DNA from: Ecdyonurus torrentis
Lineage: Eukaryota > Arthropoda > Insecta > Ephemeroptera > Heptageniidae
Reading direction: 5' to 3'
Length of the DNA stretch: 64,000 bases
NCBI GenBank assembly: GCA_949318235.1
Contig: OX439132.1
Location: 28,632,243 to 28,696,242 of the forward strand
The position numbers and the translations under genes are program-made. Positions 1 to 33,535 of the stretch are shown here, in pieces (the stretch's first letter is position 1; the number at the start of each line of letters is the position of its first letter). The notes under the pieces were generated by a model. The model worked only from the letters and a program-made list of their open reading frames with translations, made no database searches and was not told where the DNA came from.

Positions 1-1338
1 ATTAATTCATTTCTTTGTAAACATAAAAATAAACATCAAATAATTAATCTACCCCTATTTCAGCAATATTGCATAATAATTATGCTACGCAGCATAAGTT
101 GCACGTACTGCTCAACATATTTATTTATGTAATTTTAAAATAGCAGTATTTATGCTATGACATAAATGCAGCATAAATTACATGATTTATTTTATCCACG
201 AATATAAGTAATTCTAAAAATCTCGGATACTTATAATCTTATAATAATGTAGATTATTTAAATCACATTGCAATAAATTAATAAAATAATCATGTGGTGT
301 TGAGTCGCTAACGTATGCCATATGCTGTATAATATACATCACTGTATTTATTATAAAAGTTTATATGTAACAATCTGTTATTTCACGCTTCTTCTCGATG
401 ATCGATAAACCTCAAAACAATGGACTATACGATAATGATTACATAGTAACGAAATTAATACCTTACGCTCTCACGGCTAAATTTATGTATGGAATATGTA
501 AATTTTCTTCCAAGTCGGAAGTCACAGCTAGATAAGAAGTACGTCAAGTTCATGTTTCAGGTTTTATCATTTAAAAGATAATAAATAAAAATTGTGACGT
601 TGTCCGCTAGTTTGGTGACCTCTTATTTAAACATTCCAAAAAAAATAATAATATACTGTATAATATAATATAAAATATAGTAAAAATATAATAATATTTT
701 ATACACGAAAAGCGTAATTATAATAAAGCAGATTCAAATCTAATTATCAATTAAGCAAATACAAATTTGACGAGCAAAACAAAATAAAAATAATAATAAT
801 AAATAAATAAATAAATAAATAAAACAAAAAATAATAATAATAAAAAAAAAAAAGTAAAACGAAAGATTTTTTTCGCAAAAATATTTCGATACAGTACATA
901 AAACGTCTTCGAGATAATTCTTAGAAATTCCAGTATTAAAAAAAAATAATATCTACCTCAAAAGCTACCCGTTTAAATAAAGTTATAAATATCGTATCTA
1001 TAGCTAAATGTTTTATAAATATATTTTATGTTAATTAAAATAAATAAATAAATTATATTGGCTCTAAGATTTTGGTCTAAATTTACGCTCTGGAACTCTA
1101 TAACAAAATTCAACCGTGATTTATTTTTATGCATTATTTTACTTAAAAAACTAATAAAAATTATATAGTAAATTTAATTATTTTAACTACACAATTATCA
1201 TTTCTGCACACCCTCTAAAATTAAAGTTGTTAATTTTGTCAAGCATTAAAATCTCTGACCCGTTAAAAAGAGACCTCAACGCTTGCAAACTGGTCTACAT
1301 CAATATAAAATATATATAAAAAAAGAATCTCAACTTAC
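1..1338. other. AT-rich non-coding sequence
   Basis: No open reading frame or RNA gene is supported here. The stretch is very AT-rich, with short A and TAAA runs around 780-850. If the candidate exon at 1339-1390 is real, this is its first intron on the minus strand and later exons lie to the left, outside the window. Confidence 0.5.
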
Positions 1339-1390
1339 CTCTAAATGCAGTTATCGCAATAATTAAAAGATACACAGTAAAATACCCCAT
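1339..1390 (-). CDS. Candidate first coding exon encoding a signal peptide (gene leaves window on the left)
   Basis: Read on the minus strand, an ATG at 1390 opens MGYFTVYLLIIAITAFR. It is followed by a single G and a strong donor (G|GTAAGTTG) at 1338-1337, so the exon ends in phase 1. A short N-region followed by about 13 hydrophobic residues is a typical signal peptide, and phase-1 signal-peptide exons are common in secreted proteins. The stretch upstream on the minus strand (1400-2000) is less AT-rich than its surroundings and holds three palindromic CRE motifs. No downstream exon was recognised in 1-1338, so the product is unknown. A chance ATG-plus-donor in AT-rich DNA cannot be excluded. 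Confidence 0.35.
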
Positions 1391-1605
1391 TCTTTAAAAA
1401 AGTTTATTCCAAATATTTTTCACTAATAATAATAAAATAAAAAAAAGGTAAATAAGGAAGAGTTGAAGTAGCGAAAGATCGCTAGTTATTGCAAGTTGAC
1501 ACCACTATTCTCACTTCACGTATTGTGACGATGTTTCGAGGACGTAACAATGATCTACACTGAGCCACCCTCACGGTAAGCAGCCGACAAAAGTTACCTG
1601 AGATG

Positions 1606-1976
1606 TGACGTCACGTAAGGTATCAACGCCAATTGGTTGAATTTAGCGGCATAAGAAGGGGAGCATCATAGCAAGTGTATTCCTTCTAAAAAGTCCTCCT
1701 TTTTACCGTCCCCACCTGTTCTTACCTTTTTATATTCATTAACTCAAATTCAACGTTAAAACTAATTACGTCATTTCTGGTATCCTTTTAATTTACAGCA
1801 AATTTTAATATTTCTTTCATGTCCTTCAAATTTATTACTATAACAGTTATACAAGCTAATTTTAGGACTAAAATACTCGTCAAAAATTGATTTTTCAACG
1901 CGATATTTTGCTGTGACGTCATCGGTTGCACATTGACTTTAACTTAATTCTTAGTCTAACTGTTTTCATGACGTCA
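1606..1976 (-). promoter_or_regulatory. Cluster of three CRE/ATF motifs (TGACGTCA)
   Basis: Perfect TGACGTCA palindromes lie at 1606-1613, 1914-1921 and 1969-1976, upstream of the candidate signal-peptide exon read on the minus strand. No inverted-repeat element could be seen around them, unlike the CRE motifs further right that sit inside MITEs. This fits a CREB/ATF-responsive promoter for a minus-strand gene, but a promoter role is inference. Confidence 0.4.
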
Positions 1977-3927
1977 CGGTCTCCAAGTGAGCCGCGTGCT
2001 TAGTGCGTGTGTAACTACTCGAGATCTCATCTAAATGCAACAGGCATAGAGACCTAATTTATTCATATATGCCCAATTTTAATTTTAAAAATAATAATTT
2101 AATCTACATTATTACTGTGTACTTATACTGTTTTATAGAACGTTTGATATATATCTGTTTTGTTTTTCCAATTTTTTTATATTATATTATTTAATTAACT
2201 GTTTATGTTCTTCTGGTATTTATTTACTTTTTATTATTATTCAAAATTGATTTTTTTTCCTCAGATACTTGTATATGAATATTTCAATTCCTGTATCGCA
2301 GATGAAATACGTAATAGATCTCGAACACGTAGTTAAAAATAAAATTACTCCCAAAGTCATATTTTAATGTACAGTATACAGTAGTACATAAATGTAATTA
2401 AAATTATAGTATAAATTGGTCCCGGCACGTAATCTTACAGAGTTATGTTATATATTATAAAATTTTATGTCTTGAAATTCTGGTGAGGTGAAGCATTACT
2501 CTATACTCTATATATAATATTATTATATAGTATATTTATGTATGTATTTAAGCCAAATGTGCTACAATCATTTATAAAAATAATTAATATGTGACATTTT
2601 AAATAATGCTTAAAATATTATTATAGGCTAATTGTTTATCGTTTTTATCTGACTTTTTTTTATCTTAAAAGGAAAAGGTGTATCGGAGGTCGGAGGGAAA
2701 AATATACTACCCGGGGTCCTTAAAACATTGGAACTGAGAATCGCTTTAAATTTTAGGACTAAATTATTAAAAACAAATGCCTGACATAAAATCCGTGGAC
2801 AAAAGGCCCTCGGTTAAAAGACCCTCTGCCTGTATGCACAGGGTAAAGCTGCTCATAGGTAGTGAGTATTTTATCTTATAATTAAGGTATTTGGTCTGCG
2901 GACCTTCTGTCTGTATAATATACGGTTAAAAACACTGACATATACTAATTACTGATCCAATCATTGCAAGTTGTCATAGTAAATTATCAGGTGGATATGC
3001 GTACACTTGCTCTCTCTATATCTCTTTCGTGCGTTTCTCTTTCTCTCTCGCTGATTTTATAGGAAAAAAAGAAACAAACGAGTTATATGTTATGTTTATA
3101 TTACAGATACCATTGATACCACAGATACCATGAAAACACCATTTGAAAACAATAATATTGACTAGAGTACTCTAGAAATTGACTTTAAAAAATATTATAC
3201 ATTTATTTTTGCTGCAACCTTCGTCAAAAAAAAAAAAAATGGAAAATTTCCCTCATCATATAATATATAGGTTATATTATATACATTATATCAATTATAC
3301 TTTAGTACAAATATGTTAAATATATTTGCTAACTTGAAATGCATGCATAATATATTTAATTTGCGTGTGATATGAGGATAAAATTCAGCGGAGCATTTCA
3401 GTGGCTCACTTTATTTGTTTTTAAGAGGACGATTTAGATTTAGAGTGAGCGTGACTTTAGTAAGTAAAGTACGTGTCGTGACAGTATAGTGCGTGCACAC
3501 GACAGCCCCTCTTTGACTTCTACTGCAACACTAGGTCACCGGGTTATATACAATAACAAATAATGTATTCTAACAAGTCACATATTCAAGTGATTCTGTC
3601 ACAATTGTATATGGTAGTGCAAATCATTTTTCATTACCATTGTTATTTTGTTTGTGATTAATATGATTAGAAATAAGAAGCAGATTTAGACCTTTTTTTC
3701 AATTTTTTTACTTTCATGAATGTTTTCTCCAGAAATGCTCTATTTATAGGGTTTTAAATAGTCCCAATTCAATTTTTAAAAAATTATATAATATATAAAA
3801 TGCAAAATAAAATATTAAAATTTAGCCATCAATTTACTCAGATTCAAAAATTGATTATCTATGCATACTGTAATGCATAAAATAAAAAAAGTAAAATACA
3901 ATATTCTAATAAAACGTATGAAAATAG

Positions 3928-3958
<31 letters not shown>

Positions 3959-4575
3959 TGAAAATTGAGAAACTTTGTAGTTATAAAATTGTCTTATTTT
4001 AATTATTATCTATAATTGTCCATTTACAAATTCAAAATTTTTTCTATGTGTTATAAGCTTCTCCTCTGACTCATGCTTCAAAACTGAAAGTTTAATTAGG
4101 TTTTCCTGTTGCTGAATTTATGGCTGACGTCTTTCATGATTCTGTATCCTGGATCTTCTGGTACGCACATATACACATATTTATGTGTAAAATTTCTCTC
4201 GTTTTCCAAAGATCCAAAAATATATTATTAATTATTATTGTTTTAATGAGGAAAAATATCTGCTAAAAAAGTTAATCATGGATAACAAGGACGTCTTTAA
4301 AAATGTTTGAACCTAAATATGATGAACTTTTGTGTATGGCTTATAAATATATTTGTAGTAATATATTTAAATAGTTAATATATTTACAGTAAAATATTAA
4401 ATTATATTTTACTGGAAAACTGCAAAGTTACACAGAACTACATTTTGACATTAATGCTGTTAGTAAACCCTGTTGTCTGCTACTAAAATGACGATCATCT
4501 TAATTGGTTATTCAAATATGCGCACTTTTTGTAACAAGAAAACAACGTTAAATTATATTCTAAAAATATATACAG
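1977..4575. other. AT-rich intergenic sequence
   Basis: No coding region or RNA gene was found. The stretch contains short homopolymers (an A run near 3931-3954) and weakly pyrimidine-rich stretches (3010-3055). Nothing else is recognisable. Confidence 0.5.
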
Positions 4576-4794
4576 TACACCCTGTCCAAAATAAGAACAG
4601 AGATTTTTACAACCGGATGCAAATCTTTTTCTGAAACAATTTTCCACAGATAAACACAAAAAATTTACAGGTGATCAATGTAATATTGAAGTTAATACGT
4701 GTTAAATTTGATTTCTATAACTTGATGAGAATCCATAAGAAAAGGGGGTGCATCCGGTTGTAATAACCTCTCTTCTTATTTTGGTACTGGTGTA
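4576..4794. mobile_element. Short MITE with mariner-like termini
   Basis: The left end TACACCCTGTCCAAAATAAG is inverted at the right end (CTTATTTTGGTACTGGTGTA). A second inverted pair, CAACCGGATGC and GCATCCGGTTG, lies inside. It is about 219 bp, begins and ends with TA and has no coding capacity. This fits a Tc1/mariner non-autonomous element. Confidence 0.6.
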
Positions 4795-5259
4795 TCAGAT
4801 TTCAATTGTTTAATTTTTTTTTCTCGACCACAATTTTTATTTTTTATTTTTTAAGTTAATATCTTAAATGTTAAAAATGAGATAAAATTTAATGCTAATA
4901 TGTAAAATAATACGCTAATACTAAATATTAATTGTCACTTTAGAATTCACAAAATTACGACACTCAAAATTGTTTCCAGTTTTCAATATATATATATATA
5001 AATAAATATAAATTAAAAGTGCATTCTTCAATATTAATAATAATTTCTTAATAGAATCTTTATTAGAATCTTATAAATTTATCATTGTATTATCATAGAA
5101 TAATATTATACATTTGGGATTATATTTTATTTTTCAATAAAATGGTAATTATTTTTACAGAAAATGTTTTTTTTTTTTTATTACGACTGAATTGATATCT
5201 ATATTTTGATTCATAACATATCATATTTTTAAATGAATTGACGATTATTTTGTTTATAT

Positions 5260-6344
5260 CCCTGGTCAAAAATCGGGGCCGAATTAAGTCCGCCAGCCCG
5301 AAAAATACAAATTCGGATCCGAATTTTCAATTTCGGGCCCGAATTATTAATTTTCGGACGGTGGACCCGATTTCATTCCGCTTTTGATCATGCTCCGATT
5401 TGCTTCCGAAATACGTCCGAAAGTAAAAGTGCTTTTAACACACTTTCGGACCAAAAGCGGGCCAAAAGCGGGCCAAAATAAAAAATTGCGCGCGCACCGT
5501 AAAAAGGAGAGGGGAATAGAAAATAAACAGTTCAGCTGGTGACAAAAATGGCGTCAACATGTACCGGTTAAATTCCTAGTAATAATTAAAATTAAAGGTG
5601 TTTTAAGCAAGTACTGAAAGGTTAGCTAATGTGAATTTTATTTTTAAATGGGTAAGTCATCTTTTACATAAATTTTTTATTCAGTAACTCAATTATATAA
5701 GCTAATATTTTTAAATATATATGCTGCATGACCGCGTTGGGGGAAGCTTATGAAGCTTATTACCGTGGGCTTGACTTTCGATCGTCTTGTAAGCTTTTCT
5801 ATTAACAAAATAGCAACTATCTGCGTAGACAATATACCCGATACTTTATTATTTGATAATTTGTGCTCTTTTTATTATAATTATTGTTTTCTTTATTGAT
5901 CTGTCTACATTTAATCATATACAAAAGGACTCTGGAAAAAAAATTGTTCATTTTATATATAATTTTTTTTTTATATTTTTTTTTGTTTAGCTTTATATTT
6001 AGAGACAAAAAGCATGATGAACTGAAAATTAGTTTTTTTAATGTTTGAAGTGTTTTGCATGAAAAATTAATCTTATGTAACAAAAGTGAAAGCCCGCAAA
6101 TGAACCCGAAAGTCATCCGAAATTGATCCGATTTGCTTCCGAATCTGCCCCGATTTGCTTCCGAATTTGCCCCGATTTGCTCCCGAATCGGCCCCGATTC
6201 TTGGCAGCTTCTGCCCCGCTTCTGCCCCGATTCTTGGCCGCTTCTGGGCAGTTTCTGCCAAGAATCGGGGCAGATTCGGATCCGAAATTTGATCCGAATT
6301 TTAAGCAATTTCGGGTCCGATTCGGGCCCGATTTTTGACCAGGG
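5260..6344. mobile_element. 1.1-kb TIR element with CCGAA-rich subterminal repeats
   Basis: The left end CCCTGGTCAAAAATCGGG is matched by the inverted right end CCCGATTTTTGACCAGGG. Both ends hold many short CCGAAnTTGC / CCCGATTCTTGG units, which produce overlapping open frames on both strands (5817-6391) that are repeat artefacts and not genes. The interior (5500-6060) has no transposase. The superfamily is not certain; this is a non-autonomous DNA transposon with repeat-laden ends. A target duplication is not clear in the AT-rich flanks. Confidence 0.65.
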
Positions 6345-6481
6345 ATTATATATAGTATTATAATAGTAATATAAATAGTATACCAATACATTATATTATT
6401 TATATACTACATAGTATGCGTATATTACATATATATGTTATAGTTATAAATACACGGAAAAAAATGATGTGTTAAATCTAA

Positions 6482-6722
6482 GTACAGTTTCGATCAAATG
6501 AATAGTTACCATTTAAACTCGATGTTTTTTACCGCGTTAAATTTCGTTCAATTTTGCAACCTTGTTTATGATTATTCATTGAACTCTATATTCTCAATCA
6601 CATCTATATTCAAATTCATTGAGTCTATATATTGTAATAGTTGACAAAGACACCACAAGAAGTCACCTGTGATGCACTCAGGTAGACAATCCGGCGGGTA
6701 AATATTTTGCTTGCTTGCTTGC

Positions 6723-6813
<91 letters not shown>

Positions 6814-6997
6814 GAAATGCTTTCAAGTATTTGTTTGATAACAAGTTTCGAACTATTTTCTTACCAAATTGCTGTCATTACAAATCATATTTCATATAAA
6901 TGATAAAAAAAAAATCTTAATTTTAATCTCTTAATCGGGCAAATCGGTAAGTCAGCAGTTATTTTGAAACATAAAAAAAACATTAAATGCATTTCTT

Positions 6998-7036
<39 letters not shown>

Positions 7037-7274
7037 AGCAAGCAAGCAAAATATTTACCCGCCGGATTGTCTACCTGAGTGCATCACAGGTGACTTCTTG
7101 TGGTGTATTTGTCAACTATTACAATATATAGACTCAATGAATTTGAATATAGATGTGATTGAGAATATAGAGTTCAATGAATAATCATAAACAAGGTTGC
7201 AAAATTGAACAAAATTTAACGCGGTAAAAAACATCGAGTTTAAATGGTAACTATTCATTTGATCGAAACTGTAC
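6482..7274. mobile_element. Foldback element with mirrored CT/GA microsatellites
   Basis: The arm at 6482-6725 reappears inverted at about 7031-7274 with only a few mismatches. Each arm ends inward in a simple repeat: CT on the left (6726-6808) and GA on the right (about 7000-7029), so the microsatellite is part of the palindrome. The unpaired centre is 6809-6999. Open frames across it on both strands are runs of RE or LS dipeptides and are not genes. Confidence 0.75.
6726..6808. repeat. (CT)n microsatellite
   Basis: About 41 uninterrupted CT units sit at the inner end of the left arm of the foldback element. The partner (GA)n in the right arm is much shorter, showing unequal expansion after the element formed. 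Confidence 0.95.
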
Positions 7275-7390
7275 ATAAGTATACTAACGCAAATAAGCCC
7301 GCGCCCTATAGTATATGCGCGCAAGATCTGAGTATTATTGAGTAACCTGTGTCTCTAGTATAAGTGACGCCAAATCCCTAGCGCTGGATG

Positions 7391-7490
7391 TTATGCCACC
7401 TGCGATGTAGGAGGAGCGGTACCTAGCGTCAGTATAGTTTTTATGTCACCTGAGATCTAGGAGGTGCGGCACCTGACTGCCAGCGCGGGC
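7391..7490. repeat. Two 50-bp direct repeats in a GC-richer island
   Basis: TTATGCCACCTGCGATGTAG at 7391 recurs as TTATGTCACCTGAGATCTAG at 7441, with similar sequence after each. The surroundings (7280-7560) are clearly more GC-rich than the flanks. No open frame or RNA fold is recognised. Confidence 0.6.
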
Positions 7491-7560
7491 TGTACTACAT
7501 CTGCCGTGTGCTTCGATCTAGTTTAGCGACAAAAAATGGCCACCACGAAAAGCAGCCGAT

Positions 7561-9076
7561 TTTCACTAAAATGGCTATTCTTTGTGACATTGTCGGAGGC
7601 AAAGAAATACACAATTTAATTAAAAGTACCAGCTTTATAACATTGCTTTTATTTTTTAACTTAACAAATGTATCATAAAAAATTAATGAATAGTAAATGT
7701 TTTATCCAAAAAAGAAAAATGAAGTAATCGCATCTAAGGATTAGACCTCAAAATATCTAGGCTCAGTAAATAATTTATGCCTTTAATTAAAAAATTTTCA
7801 TCGACCACCCGAGATCTGCAGCAACAGCCACACAATATTATGATCCCAAGTCCCCGGTATAATTTATTATGTATTTATCATTATCAATATTTAGTAATAC
7901 AAAATTACTAAAATGTAATATTAATTAAAGCGCTATATTTTATCCCTAAAAAAATTATTATTGATGCTTTAATAAAATAATCATTTAATATTTGGCGTTG
8001 AACAATTAACGCAAGCAACAAAATCAATTTATATATCTTTCAAAAAAATATTTATAATTTTAATTAACGCCTTTTACGCCATTTTGCGGTTAAAAACTAA
8101 ATCTAAGTATTATAGTGCTTGCCTCTATACTTTTCGTGAGGATACAATTCCACCCGATCGGGAGTCTACACCTCCTTACCTTTAGTTTATTCCTCCTTAC
8201 ACCAGGTAGGCGCGAGGTTAGTATAGCGACCTGCTAGATACAGGTAAGAATTGTACCTATTGCAAAACACAGGATAGTTATACTAGCTTTATACCTGGAG
8301 TTGGGAGATTTTTCGTTCCGTATATATATATATACGTATGAATTGTATTTTATTATTTCTCTACCCCGCACAATAATATTGTTAATTTTGCCAAAAAAAA
8401 AAAAAAAAAAAAAAAGGTATATAATTTAATCCATTTCAAATGACACCATAAAAATAAATTTAATTTAACTTGGCAATTTTATGCATTTTTATTGGGCTAT
8501 GCAGAAATTTTGTGTGTCAATTTACATTTGTATAAAAGTAAAAAAAATTGACATATAACGGGACAATATTGTGTATTTATTATTATTTGATGTTCAAATA
8601 TTGCTACGAGGTTCGAGATTATTTGATGTACGAGTATATTTGTATATAACACCTCGAACATGAGTCAACCGAGGAAATGCACGGTGAAAAAAATCCTGAA
8701 AACTTTCTAATAGGATGTTGACTTGCAGTCGAACTTCCGAGAAAAGTCTCTACCAGTCTACTCGCTTTACCAGGACATTCAATGGATTTATATAGCTTTT
8801 GTTTCGCTTTTGCAAGTTTATTAATGATTGATTAATCACACTTAATTAAGACCTAAGATTATAAGTTTCTTTAGTAAAACTTAAAGCTTGAATAATGTTT
8901 TGTGTATTATGTTATTTTATCGGGCACTCCGTACATCGCCGTACACGCAATGCATAAAATAGCAAACACGTACTTTGGAGGAACTTCCCGAAACTCTCGT
9001 TTATATTAAAGCAAAAATTATTAAAGATTTTTATATATAGGTCTTAATTTTGAGAATAGGCTGATAGGCTCAAAGC
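7561..9076. other. Intergenic sequence without recognised features
   Basis: AT-rich, with an A run at about 8393-8415. No gene or clear transposon end was found. Confidence 0.45.
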
Positions 9077-9141
<65 letters not shown>

Positions 9142-9142
9142 G
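9077..9142. repeat. Compound microsatellite (AG)n(ACAG)n
   Basis: About 8 AG units lead into about 12 ACAG units. The minus-strand open frame across it encodes only repeated CLSV and is not a gene. Confidence 0.95.
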
Positions 9143-11695
9143 ACATGCAGAGATGATTTGCAAAAATAATACTATATAATAAAAAGTAAGGGTATATATA
9201 CCAACATGACAGCCAAATTGCTTATCTAATTCTTTCAGGGATGATATGTCATTTTGGTCCAAATGCATAAGAAAAAATTAATGGCAAACAGAACCAAACT
9301 TTTACGGCCCATTGAAATTTGCCGTAAAATACACGTGTTTAAATGGAACGGTTATAGTACGTCGCAGGTATTGATCGATTTGTATGATATAGTATAGGTG
9401 CACATTCACACGCTTATATAATATACTTAATAAAAAGCAATTTTTACATCAAATTAACATTTTTCATCATATGTAAGTATAATATAATATTTTGTTATTG
9501 TAGTTTTTTAAATAATTATTATTGGAAAATTTTCTTACACAAGACTTCATGCAATTTCATAATTCTACGGTTAATTTATAATTTTTTGAGGAAACGCTAT
9601 ATACTTTTTTATAAGATTTTTTTTTTTACACACAATATTATTTTTTTTTTCAAAAAACGATAGAATTCAATAAAGTACACTTACTATTTTTTTTATATAT
9701 AGGATAATATATATATATATATGATAAAAAATATTTACGTGCATTAAAAATTAAATCCTGATAGAAAGTCTTTAAGATGAATGGAAAATAATTTAAATAA
9801 AAAGTATTTTATAATTAAAAATATTGCTTGCCATAAAAAAAACATTTAGAAAAACATCAACATTTTTTGCCATGTAAAACATACTTGGAGTAATAAGTTT
9901 TCATTTTATTTTTATTTATTCTTTTATATTATTTGGAGAAATAACCTTACTATTATAATTTTTTTTTTCATTTTGCAGCACGCATCTGTTATTTTTATTA
10001 CTTATATAATTTTGTTAAATTACGTGTTTAAATATAAATATACAGATATTTTTTGCTACTTATATCAAAATTTAATGTAATAATGTTTCAATTCAATTTA
10101 ACCTTGCATGCAAATTTGGAACATCTTACAGTAAATAATATATATAACTTAAAGTCATGAAACAAATAAAATACATTTATAATTATGTACGATTATAGCA
10201 TATATACCCAACCTCATGACATGACTGTCAAAACTTTAAAATTCATAGGAATATATTCTATTTATCTTTCATATATATATCTATAATTATATATAGATAC
10301 TGTATATGGTTTAAATCATTATATAAGTCCCCATCCCCATAAAAATGCAGTATGCTTTTTGTGCGTATATTAAAAATTAAGCAACCAATTAGAAACATTG
10401 ATGCGTGTGATGGTTATTCTTATTTGATAAAGCTCGCCTCACACGTCTGATACACGTCGAGCAATTAATATTTGCAAGCGCGCATCGATCACATGCATAT
10501 ATATATATATGGTGCAATTTATATATGATATTTCCAATGTACAATAATTCTGCATATTCCAACTTAATAATAATATATATATACTACTGTACTGTGTATA
10601 GTATAAAAGCACATTTATTGCACGTTTAAGTAGTATTGCCTCGCACGTGAATAAAGAAGCCTTTTTTATATACTATAATTTGATATCATAGTTTAGGAAT
10701 GGATGTATATTGTTGCAGTTAAACATATAATAAAATCACCGATTGCATCCGCGATCGAGACAGCAACATTATAGAACAAAATAAAGTCAAATATTAATTG
10801 CTATTGCTCGGCCAGAGTCGGACTGGCACTCGAGGCCCGGGGCCTCGTCCGCGAAAGGGTTCTAACACCCTCTTCCCTCTTTAAGGTCCACAAAGGGTGC
10901 GTAAAACCCTGGTTACACCCATTTTTAGGCCTTAGGGGCCTCCAAACAAGGGAGGCCAAGCTGGCCAAGTCCGCTATCGCAGACTATTTAAATATATAGC
11001 TCTTATTTTATGGACAGTCCAAGCCTGATTGCTCCGGCAGTCCGCAGCGTATGTATTATTACTTATGCTGACAGTTCAAAAAATGGCAGACGGAAGCAAA
11101 AACACAGACGGGAGCAATCAATAATACGATACAAAATAATTAAATCTATATAATATTTTTAAATGCAGTGTGTTTCGATGCATTGCGGGATGGTCGATAT
11201 GGGTTCGTCATTATAGCTTATAGCGTCCATAGCGATTAAATACATTAATTGTAATTATGTTTTATGTAAATAATTTGAATTTATTTTTTATTTAAAGCCA
11301 TAAATCAAGATGCAATAAGGCATCTGCAAGGTGCAAGGCATAAACGGCATAGAGACCTTCGCAAAAACAAGCTAACTTTTCCCGCTATTTCAAAAGCCAA
11401 TTTATCCATGAAACGCCATCTTTTGACATAAAGTTATAGTTCGTAATTTTTTTTACGTAATTCTTGATTTAATCCCCTAGTGGACGAAAAGAAAACTACA
11501 CATCGTTTATTTTAGTCGAGTCTCCTAAATGCACCTAAATGTCCCCTTTTATTTAAAATTAAGAAAGGATTATACAATTTGGTGAATTTAAATATCAGAC
11601 TAAATTTGCTTACTTTTTTCCTGAAAAAAATCGAATAATTAACAAAATATTCCAGAAATTTCACTTCATTGTGCAATGCATTATGGTCTACAAGT
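9143..11695. other. Intergenic sequence with one GC-rich patch
   Basis: Mostly AT-rich with TATA-type simple repeats (9710, 10500). A GC-rich patch at about 10811-10985 begins CAGAGTCGGACTGGC and contains short inverted GGCC-rich motifs. It resembles a degraded transposon end, but no pair of termini was found. Confidence 0.4.
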
Positions 11696-11843
11696 CACGT
11701 GGTCTTTCACCAATCAAATTTGTTTAATTTTCAGCCATGTTGCATTATCCATAGATGCGGAAGATCTGTAAAATTGTTGTATAATATTTTAAAAATGTGT
11801 ACGAATTTACGTTTATTTCAGTTGTAAAACATCACCCTAAAGA
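11696..11843 (+). promoter_or_regulatory. NUP153: Putative NUP153 proximal promoter / 5' UTR
   Basis: Just before the start codon there is a CACGTG E-box (11696-11701), a CCAAT box (11710-11714) and a YY1-like GCCATGTT. No TATA box is obvious, as expected for a housekeeping gene. A polypyrimidine tract and AG at 11820-11821 could be a 3' splice site of a non-coding first exon, so the transcription start is uncertain. Confidence 0.4.
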
Positions 11844-32240
<20,397 letters not shown>

Positions 32241-32830
32241 TAAGTCCTGTCTTTTGTGTTTGGCAGAAAATTGTAAATACATTTATGTAAATCAACACTA
32301 AATTTTACTTGAAAAACACAAAAAATGACATGGCCAAGCTGTCTTAATGCAGTTTATCTACATATTGCAAAAATATAAAAGTTCCTGCTAGTCTTATTTG
32401 AAGTTTTTCTCTATATATATTTTTTTCATTATTTTTTTAAATTACATTTTAAGTAAAAAGCTGCATAAACATATCTTGTTCAAATCCTTTACATTAGAGG
32501 AATTTTGTTTAGTTCTCTTTGCCATGTTGTTTTTTATGTTCTACACTTTTAAGCTGCAGCTTTATATTATTAATCTATTCAACAAGCATTTTTAGTGAGA
32601 AAATTCTAATTCTTTTGTCCAACTTCAAATATATGTTATAAACTTAATTTTCAAATTTTCATTTAGAAGGGGGTAAAAAACTGGGCAAACTAAAACTGCT
32701 ATAATTTTGAGTATCAAGTTGCATCTTAAAAATGTTAAGCTGATAATGTTCAGTTTTGTAAGTGACATTTGGGTTGGAAACAAAGTGAATTACTTTGTTT
32801 TCCTTTGAATAAATATTTACTCCTATGTTC
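32241..32830 (+). other. NUP153: Probable NUP153 3' UTR
   Basis: AT-rich sequence after the stop with no further coding signs. An AATAAA at 32808-32813 is the first clear polyadenylation hexamer noted. The real cleavage site cannot be set from sequence alone. Confidence 0.45.
32808..32813 (+). terminator. NUP153: Candidate NUP153 polyadenylation signal
   Basis: AATAAA, 568 bp after the stop codon. Other hexamers lie further downstream in this AT-rich region. Confidence 0.35.
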
Positions 32831-33218
32831 GAGTTGAATTATTAGGTGTATAAAGTAACACAGGGTTTTCTAATTCAAGGGAGTATCTGGGAAATTTCTG
32901 GCCTATCATAAAACACATATTCCAACTTGCTCATTGGTTGCTTGGGATTTAAATGCTTTGTGCTGGTTGGTGGAAATTCTCTTACATCTCTTTAATATGC
33001 AAGTTAAATACAGAAGCTGGACTTTTTTTTTGTTGTTGAAACATTATAAGCTATCATGACTGTTAAACTGACAGTTAATTATAGTATGAAAATTAAGAGA
33101 AAATTCACTTCAAAAAGGTATCAAAGAACGTAACTGGCGTAAGTTACAACACTTAATCTACAGTTAAACCTTAGTTAAGTTTATTTCATTGGTGTAACAA
33201 TGATAAAGAAAAACTTAA

Positions 33219-33535
33219 AGGCGTAGAACACCTTGAACAAAAAACACGTCTAATATTCTAACATACCCAAATATCAATGTTGATTTGGCCGGAGTCATTG
33301 ATTTCTAATGTATTTCCCATTCACACAATAGCAGCTGCGGGTTTGTGACGTCACAGCTTGCCTGCTTCAGCAAGGGTGGACTAGTGAGCTGTGACGTCAT
33401 AAACCCGCAGCTGCCATTTTATAAATGGGAAATAAATTAGAAATCAATGACTCTGGCCAAATCAACGTTAATATGTAGGTATGTTGTGATATTAGGCAAG
33501 TTTTTTGTTCAAGGTGTTCTATTTCTTTAACAAAG
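33219..33535. mobile_element. Foldback MITE (GGCGTAGAACACC family), copy C
   Basis: Preceded by TTAA and followed by TTAA after a degraded right end. Mirrored TGACGTCA motifs lie at 33346-33353 and 33392-33399. It lies downstream of NUP153. Confidence 0.8.

Noticed and set aside
5817..6391. Overlapping open frames on both strands
   Set aside because: They arise from CCGAA-type repeats in a transposon end; no protein family is recognisable.
6572..7184. Open frames with RERERE or LSLSLS runs
   Set aside because: They are translations of CT/GA microsatellites inside a foldback element.
11078..11122. Short frame MADGSKNTDGSNQ before NUP153
   Set aside because: Thirteen residues, no splice link in phase to exon 1, and no conservation that I can recognise.
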